Of a DNA stretch of 14,108 bases, positions 6,626 to 11,806 are shown one piece after another. Position 1 is the first letter of the stretch; every line of letters starts with the position of its first letter. Source of the stretch: CAYVMN01 sp964452575 (GTDB lineage: Bacteria; Desulfobacterota; DSM-4660; Desulfatiglandales; Desulfatiglandaceae). The notes under the pieces were generated by a model that was not told the origin of the DNA, did not search any database, and was given only the letters and a program-made list of their open reading frames with translations. A program made the translations under genes and the position numbers. Location of the stretch: NCBI GenBank assembly GCA_964452575.1, contig CAYVMN010000124.1, positions 1 through 14,108 of the forward strand. The letters are read 5' to 3'.

Positions 6626-7015
6626 GTGACCAGATTGGTAGAGGGGCTGGAGGATATCGCTCCCCTTGGCGTCGTCGCCATCATGGAGGTTATTTATATC
6701 TTTCTCGGCATGTTAATGGATCCGGCCGGGATGGTAATGATTACGGCGCCTGTTTTTGTACCCATTGTGACCGGCCTGGGATTTGATCCGGTCTGGTTTG
6801 GGGTCCTGTTTATTATCAATGCGGAAATGGCCTACATAACGCCTCCCTTCGGGTTTAATCTCTTCTATATGAAGGCTATCGTGCCGGATTCCATCCAAAT
6901 GAGCGATGTCTATCGCTCGGTTGTCCCCTTTGTGTTCTGCCAGCTCCTTTGCCTCATCCTGGTCATGCTCTACCCCCAGCTCGCCCTGTGGTTGCCCGGG
7001 ACCATGAGGTGGTAA
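6626..7015 (+). pseudogene. TRAP transporter large permease (DctM-like), 5'-truncated C-terminal remnant
   Basis: 129 residues match the last third of a TRAP large membrane subunit (usually about 430 residues): IFLGMLMDPAGM, then GFDPVWFGVLFIINAEMAY, ITPPFGFNLF and LALWLP near the end. At least three hydrophobic segments are visible. In-frame homology seems to start before the first possible GTG (6626): the codons from about 6593 read SVYIGCGASQF, which resembles the preceding TRAP segment. That is only about 18 bp after the acyl-CoA dehydrogenase stop (6575), so the first 300 or so residues cannot be present. No DctP receptor or DctQ subunit lies in the window. A deletion or recombination joined this tail to the catabolic cluster; it is unlikely to transport by itself. 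A complete copy once next to the cluster would have supplied an organic acid importer. Confidence 0.75.
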
Positions 7016-7021
7016 CAAAAT

Positions 7022-7219
7022 AGGAGGTCCCCCAAAAAGCCTATTCACACCGCGATCATCGTAACCTCAAAGGTGTTTGTTGAAGATAGGATTATTGCTG
7101 AGGTCAAAGGCGTGTTATTCAGACAAGCCGGCCAGGCAGGTCGAAAGACCCTGGACAAATATGAAAATCAGGCCGTAAACGATAGAACTGAACCCGACCA
7201 ATTTCACGAGAGAAAATAG
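7022..7219 (+). other. Short open frame without a clear start, possible gene remnant
   Basis: A textbook ribosome site, AGGAGGT (7022-7028), is followed by an open frame ending at TAG 7217-7219, but no ATG, GTG or TTG lies at a suitable distance. The first GTG in this frame (7073) would give only 48 residues (VFVEDRIIAEVKG... ending QFHERK). The frame reads back through KKPIHTAIIVTSK to the TRAP remnant stop at 7013-7015. The translation looks protein-like but I do not recognise it. It may be the tail of a lost gene or a new small gene with a mutated start. Confidence 0.25.
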
Positions 7220-7716
7220 GCGTGTGTCGGGCAAAGCATATGGGGTCTCGAGGAGGTACTGCGGATCGTTGTGCACCGGCATCGATTCAATCGCTTAAGT
7301 CTAAAGGAGTCAAAAAAATGGATTTGTTTTTCCGTGACTGCTTCCACGACTGACCAGTGATCCCACATGGGACCGCCAAGCCCAATCAGAATAGCTCGCT
7401 TGTCTCCTCCCTCCAAAAAGTTCATCATTGCCGACCAGAATTCATCCAGATCAGTATCCGGATGTCGCTTGAATGGCATGGATCTGTATTTGATAAGGCC
7501 GCCAACAACATCTCTGAGAATACTCCCAATCGTTTTGAGTCCAATTCCGGCAGTCACCGTTTTGCCCAGTCCATGCTTTTCTTCAAGATAAATCATGATC
7601 CGCTGAAATAATTGCCTGGATTCGGACTCCCCAATTTCGGAAACAATCCGTGCAGCATTCACAAGGCTATATACGGCACATAAACCATCCAGTGCCCCCT
7701 GCAGGTAAGGTTTCAT
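7204..7716 (-). CDS. Papain-like (C39-type) cysteine peptidase domain protein
   Basis: A 170-residue single-domain protein with the layout of a papain/C39-like peptidase. MKPYLQGALDGLCAVYSLVN at the N terminus holds the oxyanion Gln6 and nucleophile Cys13. MWDHWSVVEAVT carries His120, and IHFFDSF carries Asp136 as third member of the triad. No signal peptide or membrane segment is seen, so it is probably cytoplasmic. ATG 7716 is chosen because the domain begins there and GGGGAG stands 4 nt upstream on this strand; a longer frame from 7821 adds 35 unlikely residues. It is the last of three minus-strand genes, 243 bp after an ATP-grasp ligase. The substrate is unknown: it could cleave or transfer a peptide bond made by the ligase, or be unrelated. 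The fold call is good; the function is open. Confidence 0.72.
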   Translation of the reverse strand: MKPYLQGALDGLCAVYSLVNAARIVSEIGESESRQLFQRIMIYLEEKHGLGKTVTAGIGLKTIGSILRDVVGGLIKYRSMPFKRHPDTDLDEFWSAMMNFLEGGDKRAILIGLGGPMWDHWSVVEAVTEKQIHFFDSFRLKRLNRCRCTTIRSTSSRPHMLCPTHAYFLS

Positions 7717-7734
7717 GCAGCTCCCCACTCTAAA

Positions 7735-7740
7735 ATTATA
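7735..7740 (-). promoter_or_regulatory. Candidate -10 box for the cysteine peptidase gene
   Basis: Read on the minus strand, a perfect TATAAT lies 18 bp upstream of the ATG at 7716, with the ribosome site between them. The matching -35 (CTTTTC or TTTTCT) is poor. A start point here would give a very short leader and suggests the peptidase can be transcribed separately from the upstream ligase gene. Confidence 0.35.
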
Positions 7741-7959
7741 AGGTCCGCCCCTGACTAGAAAAGGGGTGGGAATCAATAACCCATTGATTTTTCTGGATTT
7801 CCGCTTTCCCGAGAATGGCAATCAAGGTAACATTTCGTTTAAAATCAATGCGTTACAGAGAACTTTGGATTTTTGGTATCCTAACAGAATAGGAAAAATA
7901 AATCAAGGATAGTCCGAGTTCGTCGGTCTCACAAGCAAGAAAGACTTGAGGTATCAACA

Positions 7960-8976
7960 CTATCGGGCTCTAAACAGGGGATGGCGCTGGGCAGCGAGAT
8001 TAAGAAGTTGACTTGCCATGGCCCCGTATGAATAGCCGACCACCTCCGCAGCGCAGGCCATGCTGGCCCCGGAACTGATGTCTGGATTCGGGTTCACATC
8101 CAACACGTAAAATATGCCGTCCCTCAGCCGTATGTCGATCCGGGCATAATCGCGGCAACCGATTATGAGATAGGCCTGAAAAACCGTCTTCTTTAAACGC
8201 TCATATTCGGTTGTACTCAACTGTGCTGGTAATCGAAGTTGAATATTATTGTAGTGTCGCGAACCAGGGGTAAACTTTGAGTCATAGGTGCACAACCGGT
8301 CACGCACATCTTCGAAGGCCTCAAAATCCATTTCAGCCGGCGGCAACATCTCAACGGCACCGTTGCCCCAGAGTGAGACGTGAAATTCACGGCCGTCAAT
8401 GAAATCCTCAACCAGTGCAGGCTGTTTGAACTCATCCAGCACGTAAGCGATTCTCTCCTGCAGCTCAGCCTGATTAAGGACAACCGCTTCAACGGTTACG
8501 CCCAGACTGCAGTGTTCCATGGCCGGCTTGACAATGGCCGGAAAGCAGTTCCAACCTTCAATCCGGGTTGATTCGTAAATTCGCCAGCCCGGAGTGGGTA
8601 CTCCATGCTGATCCAGCAGGGCTTTGACTTTGCCCTTGCACCAGCTGAGCTCTAAGACGGCGGCCGGTGAGCCCGTGTAAGAAAAGTTCAACTCTTCAAG
8701 GGTATTGGCCACAAGCGACTCGCTATGGGGCATACCAGGCATTTCCTCACACCAGTTGAGGATGATATATTCATAGGGGTGATAGTTGCTGAGTATCCGG
8801 GCTAAATCGCTGTGGCACAACCGGACATTTGTGACGGGATGTCCAACTTCCCTCATGGCCAATTCGAGTTCACCCACTTCCTGAAGTGCCCGGTCAACAT
8901 CCTCAGATGCCCATTTTTGATCCAAATTGTGGAGCAACAGCACTGGCAGGTCGGTACGTCGGTTGACGAGATTCAT
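7960..8976 (-). CDS. ATP-grasp ligase of the D-alanine-D-alanine ligase type
   Basis: A 338-residue ATP-grasp enzyme. It carries the family pattern: YTGSPAAVLELSWCKGKVKALL before the ATP domain, PAIVKPAMEHCSLGV with the ATP-contacting lysine, ALVEDFIDGREFHV, and the metal-binding end YARIDIRLRDG plus YVLDVNPNPD (Asp and Asn as Mg ligands). It should activate a carboxylate as acyl phosphate and join it to an amine. The N-terminal lobe has ILNWCEEMPG where housekeeping Ddl has an HGxxGEDG-like motif, so this is probably a dipeptide or amino-acid ligase rather than the cell-wall enzyme. ATG 8976 is preferred over TTG 8985 (AAGGGA lies 10 nt before the ATG). Neighbours are a PLP dehydratase upstream and a cysteine peptidase downstream. 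The family is sure; the substrates are unknown. Confidence 0.88.
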   Translation of the reverse strand: MNLVNRRTDLPVLLLHNLDQKWASEDVDRALQEVGELELAMREVGHPVTNVRLCHSDLARILSNYHPYEYIILNWCEEMPGMPHSESLVANTLEELNFSYTGSPAAVLELSWCKGKVKALLDQHGVPTPGWRIYESTRIEGWNCFPAIVKPAMEHCSLGVTVEAVVLNQAELQERIAYVLDEFKQPALVEDFIDGREFHVSLWGNGAVEMLPPAEMDFEAFEDVRDRLCTYDSKFTPGSRHYNNIQLRLPAQLSTTEYERLKKTVFQAYLIIGCRDYARIDIRLRDGIFYVLDVNPNPDISSGASMACAAEVVGYSYGAMASQLLNLAAQRHPLFRAR

Positions 8977-9046
8977 TCGGCCCAATTCCCTTCAGGCAAG
9001 AGGTATTTGCATTTAAGCTGAAGCCTGCTGCATTCCCGTCCCGGAA

Positions 9047-9091
9047 GGGGCTTTACTGTCTTTGGGATGAGATCAGAAGCCCCCCTTTTTT
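9047..9091 (+). terminator. Hairpin with T tract, possible terminator or minus-strand leader structure
   Basis: GGGGCTT (9047-9053) pairs with AAGCCCC (9077-9083) across a 23-nt loop and is followed by a T run at 9086-9091. On the + strand it looks like a weak terminator, although no + gene ends nearby. On the minus strand it would sit in the leader of the ATP-grasp gene. Confidence 0.25.
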
Positions 9092-9098
9092 AAAAGGC

Positions 9099-9127
9099 TG
9101 GATAGCATAATTTTCCTCGTGGGTCAA
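9099..9127 (-). promoter_or_regulatory. Weak candidate promoter for the ATP-grasp gene
   Basis: On the minus strand TTGACC (from 9127 to 9122), a 17-bp spacer and TATCCA (from 9104 to 9099) resemble a sigma-70 promoter with a good -35 and a poor -10. It lies in the 189-bp gap between the dehydratase stop and the ligase start, and would give the ligase its own transcript with a leader of roughly 110 nt. Confidence 0.3.
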
Positions 9128-9165
9128 TGAAAAGGAGCCACAAGATATTAATAAAGGTCAGCTAC

Positions 9166-10119
9166 CTAACACAAACAGCGCTGCAGCTTATCTGGAGCGA
9201 TATTACCACCACTAAGAATGAGGGCAATGGTCTTATGGCGTATGCCCTCCTTTACCTGTAAGGCCGCGGCTAAGGGGGCTGCACCTGCATGTTCCGCCAA
9301 TGTTTTGGCCTTTTCCAGATACAACCTTACCGCTTGTCTCATCGCTTCTTCTTCTACGAGCAAGAAATCATCCAGGTATTGCCACAGAATGCGCTGCGGT
9401 AACATAAATGGGGCGCGGGTTGCTAATCCCTCGGCCTCAGTTTCCATTTCTGCGGTGGTCCGCTTACGGTTCTTCCAGGTCAGATAAGCAGCTGGGGCTG
9501 CAGCCGCCTGCACGCCAAACACCTTTATGTCCGGGTTAATTGCCTTCGCCACTAAGCAGGCCCCAGCCGCACCGCTGCCACCTCCAATCGGCACAAAAAT
9601 CATTTCTATGTTCGGTTGCTGCTCGAGAACCTCCAGGGTGATAGTCCCCACGCCAGCTATCAGGTATGGTTCATCACCTGAAGAGATGTAGCGCAATCCT
9701 TGCTCTTGCGCCATTTTTTCACAATATGCCTTTGCGGCATCAAAGTCCTTACCGTGAAAGACGACTTCAGCCCCATAACTTTCCATGGCTTCTACCTTCA
9801 CGGGATTAGCACCTTTGGGTGCAACGATGATGGCGCGAACGCCAAAGAGCCTAGCAGCATAAGCAATGGATTGGCCGTGATTTCCCGTGGAGGCAGTGAC
9901 AACACCTTGTTTTCGTTCAGTGGCCGTTAACCGCGATATGAGGTTGATTCCACCCCTCACTTTAAAGGCACCCACGGGCTGATAGTTTTCGTGTTTTACA
10001 TAGACACTCGCCTCCAACAGGCGATCGAGCGTAGGATAATTATGCAAGGGCGTTCGTGACAGGTATTTACCAATGACATGCTGGGCATGTAATACGTCTA
10101 GGAGTGTTGGTAGCTTCAT
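9166..10119 (-). CDS. PLP-dependent threonine/serine dehydratase (fold type II)
   Basis: A 317-residue enzyme of the threonine ammonia-lyase/serine racemase family. ENYQPVGAFKVRGG (44-57) holds the PLP Schiff-base Lys53, STGNHGQSIAYAA (77-89) the substrate loop, GGGSGAAG (179-186) the phosphate cup, and LSGGN (302-306) the serine that meets the PLP ring nitrogen. It ends without the C-terminal ACT domains of biosynthetic IlvA, so it resembles catabolic TdcB or hydroxyaspartate-dehydratase/serine-racemase types and should not be isoleucine-inhibited. The expected reaction is threonine (or serine or a related beta-hydroxy amino acid) to 2-oxoacid and ammonia, through a reactive enamine. A RidA-family gene starts about 665 bp away on the opposite strand. 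The start ATG 10119 has only a weak GAGAA ribosome site. The family is certain; the exact substrate is not. Confidence 0.92.
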   Translation of the reverse strand: MKLPTLLDVLHAQHVIGKYLSRTPLHNYPTLDRLLEASVYVKHENYQPVGAFKVRGGINLISRLTATERKQGVVTASTGNHGQSIAYAARLFGVRAIIVAPKGANPVKVEAMESYGAEVVFHGKDFDAAKAYCEKMAQEQGLRYISSGDEPYLIAGVGTITLEVLEQQPNIEMIFVPIGGGSGAAGACLVAKAINPDIKVFGVQAAAAPAAYLTWKNRKRTTAEMETEAEGLATRAPFMLPQRILWQYLDDFLLVEEEAMRQAVRLYLEKAKTLAEHAGAAPLAAALQVKEGIRHKTIALILSGGNIAPDKLQRCLC

Positions 10120-10147
10120 CGATGATTTTCTCGATCCATCGCAGTTA

Positions 10148-10375
10148 ATTTAACCTGAATTTTATTGCTCTTCTCCCAATTAGTTGGGAGAAAGGGGTCC
10201 AGGATTCGAGGGTTCAAAGAAACGGATACAGAAGCTCGCCTGATCTGGGAAGTTAAGCTGATAGGACTTCTGCCAAGCCCTTAATTCTTTGTAATTTCTA
10301 AGCATTTCACTCGAATCCTCGAATCCTTATCATCCACCGACCTTTTGAAAATGATCCATTTAACCTGAATTTTAT
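10148..10375. repeat. 18-bp direct repeat pair flanking a hairpin-bearing 192-bp block
   Basis: ATTTAACCTGAATTTTAT occurs identically at 10148-10165 and 10358-10375, exactly 210 bp apart. The enclosed block contains the hairpin TTCTCCCAA-TTAG-TTGGGAGAA (10171-10192) and the inverted decamer AGGATTCGAG/CTCGAATCCT (10201-10210 against 10310-10319, with an overlapping second copy at 10318-10327). The layout could be a small non-autonomous element with its target duplication, or a segmental duplication scar; no transposase is present. Confidence 0.6.
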
Positions 10376-10441
10376 GAACTTACTCAAAAGTAAACATATA
10401 TTATGTGGAAACCAAAATATCAGTATTCTGGGATTCCGTAG

Positions 10442-10469
10442 TTGACAAGTTCCCTGGATTCGATATGCT
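10442..10469 (+). promoter_or_regulatory. Candidate sigma-70 promoter upstream of ridA-like gene
   Basis: A perfect -35 TTGACA (10442-10447), a 16-bp spacer and TATGCT (10464-10469; four of six -10 matches) point rightwards. It would drive the doubtful small frame at 10488 and then the RidA gene with a leader of about 310 nt. Confidence 0.45.
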
Positions 10470-10487
10470 GCCATATCCTATGGACAA

Positions 10488-10718
10488 TTGAAGTCCAGCA
10501 GGATGAAATTATGGAAGAAAAGTCAAGTAGAGTCAACGCCTTTTGAGCAGCCTACCATGACCCGGCGATCACCTCCGGATTCCCTGAAAAGACTCGAATC
10601 GCAAATTGTGCTCTTACATTACCACATTATTGATGCTATCATTACTAATTACGGCGAGGCCGATCAGAATCGAATATCCAGGTGGTACCTAGCCCTGCCT
10701 ATGCGCGGTGGTAAATGA
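10488..10718 (+). CDS. Doubtful small open reading frame, 71-76 codons
   Basis: A frame opening at TTG 10488 or ATG 10503 and ending at TGA 10718, just downstream of the TTGACA/TATGCT element. The product is basic at the front (MKLWKKSQ) and ends DQNRISRWYLALPMRGGK. I recognise no domain, and no strong ribosome site precedes either start. It may be spurious, a relic, or a leader peptide for the RidA gene 36 bp after its stop (10755 onward). Confidence 0.2.
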   Translation: MKSSRMKLWKKSQVESTPFEQPTMTRRSPPDSLKRLESQIVLLHYHIIDAIITNYGEADQNRISRWYLALPMRGGK

Positions 10719-10784
10719 AGAACCTTAGCCCGACGTTTCGGGTGTTCACTGATCGTGGCAATTAGAGAGAAGGAGGGTTTTCAG

Positions 10785-11246
10785 ATGAAAGTCGAAACCA
10801 GGCTGAAAGAAATGGGAATTGAGCTCCCCCCTGCGGTCAAACCGGTGGGCAATTATGTTCCAGCTGTCCGTACCGGGAATCTCGTCTTTCTTTCCGGGCA
10901 TGGTCCGTTTAAAGAAGACGGTACAATGGTGAGCGGAAAAGCCGGCAGGGAAATGACCCTTGATGAAGGATATGAAGCGGCTCGCCGGGTGGCGATTGGC
11001 CTGCTGGGCACCTTGAAAGCGGAAATAGGAGATCTGGATAAGGTCAAGAAAGTGATCAAAGTGCTGGGCATGGTCAATTGCACTTGCGACTTTGTGGACC
11101 AGCCCAAGGTCATCAACGGGGCCTCCGATCTTCTCGTCCAGGCCTTTGGCGACAAAGGCAAGCATGCTAGGTCTGCTGTTGGAGTGAATGTCCTGCCATT
11201 CGACATTACTGTTGAGATTGAAATGATTGTTGAGGTTGAAAACTAA
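10785..11246 (+). CDS. RidA/YjgF-family enamine/imine deaminase
   Basis: A 153-residue RidA-superfamily protein of the longer YjgF-endoribonuclease-like subgroup (about 150 residues against about 130 for E. coli RidA). ATG 10785 is set by the strong ribosome site AAGGAGGG (10770-10777) 7 nt upstream; a GTG at 10755 is out-competed. Landmarks are NLVFLSGHGP (32-41) and KHARSAVGVNVLPFDITVEI (126-145), with Arg129 matching the arginine that anchors the substrate carboxylate in active RidA enzymes. The family hydrolyses 2-aminoacrylate and 2-aminocrotonate, the toxic enamines released by threonine/serine dehydratases, to oxoacids and ammonia. Such a dehydratase is encoded divergently next door, so a shared role is likely. 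Its exact subgroup may favour other imines. Confidence 0.9.
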   Translation: MKVETRLKEMGIELPPAVKPVGNYVPAVRTGNLVFLSGHGPFKEDGTMVSGKAGREMTLDEGYEAARRVAIGLLGTLKAEIGDLDKVKKVIKVLGMVNCTCDFVDQPKVINGASDLLVQAFGDKGKHARSAVGVNVLPFDITVEIEMIVEVEN

Positions 11247-11324
11247 GACTTATCAACGGCAAAACACAGTCTGCATCACTATCTCTGTTATAGGAGCTAT
11301 TGGGGATTAGACAAGGGGGATATT

Positions 11325-11732
11325 ATGGGGCTGAAAACAGGTTGGCTGAAATGTGCGATGATGATAATCTTAGGGGTTCTGATGGGGGGTTGCGCTGCCA
11401 CCCAGGAAAAAAAGACGATCAAGAAGGAACAGATGCTCGCCGCGGCTGGATTCCACGTGAAGCTTGCAGACACCCCCAAGAAGCTTGACCATCTCAAGGG
11501 CCTGCCCCAGCGCAGGGTTTTTCGCAAGGAACTAGACGGCAAGGTTTACTATATTTATGCCGATGGAGGCTCCTGTAAGTGCCTTTACGTGGGCACTGAA
11601 AAGGCCTACCAAAAGTATCAAGACATGCTAGAACAGATGGAGATGGCTAAAGAGGACATCGAGGAAGGCGAGATGTATCGAGATACGGAAATGAACTGGG
11701 GACTATGGGCGCCACTAGATCCGCTTTATTAA
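11325..11732 (+). CDS. Small predicted lipoprotein with two-cysteine YVYADP/CxCLYVG-like domain
   Basis: A 135-residue secreted lipoprotein. The N terminus has a short charged part, a hydrophobic stretch (about 9-20) and a lipobox LMGGC with Cys23 as acylated residue; alanine at +2 favours the outer membrane. The mature part starts with a charged linker, then MLAAAGFHVKLADTPKK, YYIYADGG and CKCLYVGTEKAYQKYQ. This resembles a widespread but uncharacterised proteobacterial lipoprotein family in which the two close cysteines are conserved. The tail is acidic, then rich in Trp and Pro. ATG 11325 follows AAGGGGGA (11313-11320) by 4 nt. It lies 78 bp after the RidA gene and could share its transcript. 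The function is unknown. Confidence 0.82.
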   Translation: MGLKTGWLKCAMMIILGVLMGGCAATQEKKTIKKEQMLAAAGFHVKLADTPKKLDHLKGLPQRRVFRKELDGKVYYIYADGGSCKCLYVGTEKAYQKYQDMLEQMEMAKEDIEEGEMYRDTEMNWGLWAPLDPLY

Positions 11733-11745
11733 CAGTATAAGATGA

Positions 11746-11804
11746 TTTCCCTGCTAATTCCTTGCAGATCTCGATTCCCTTCAGAGGAAAAGAGGGCAGG
11801 GAAA
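11746..11804. terminator. Inverted repeat between convergent genes, possible bidirectional terminator
   Basis: TTTCCCTGC (11746-11754) and GCAGGGAAA (11796-11804) form a perfect 9-bp stem around a 41-nt loop in the 74-bp gap between the lipoprotein gene and the convergent ATPase gene. There is only a short T run after it, so termination is plausible but not typical. Confidence 0.35.
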
Positions 11805-11806
11805 GT

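Larger units (their letters stand above)
10120..10754. other. Divergent intergenic region with repeats and a promoter-like site
   Basis: About 635 bp between the dehydratase and RidA starts, AT-rich and without a convincing gene. Contents: an 18-bp direct repeat (10148-10165 and 10358-10375), a perfect 9-bp-stem hairpin (10171-10192), AGGATTCGAG (10201-10210) with inverted copies at 10310-10319 and 10318-10327, a TTGACA-type promoter (10442-10469) and a doubtful 76-codon frame (10488-10718). Confidence 0.7.

Noticed and set aside
7960..8976. Housekeeping D-alanine-D-alanine ligase (Ddl)
   Set aside because: The N-terminal lobe lacks the usual HGxxGEDG-like motif and there are no cell-wall genes nearby; only the ATP-grasp fold is supported.
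10171..10192. Rho-independent terminator at the perfect TTCTCCCAA/TTGGGAGAA hairpin
   Set aside because: No T run follows on either strand and no gene ends here; it is kept only as part of the repeat block.
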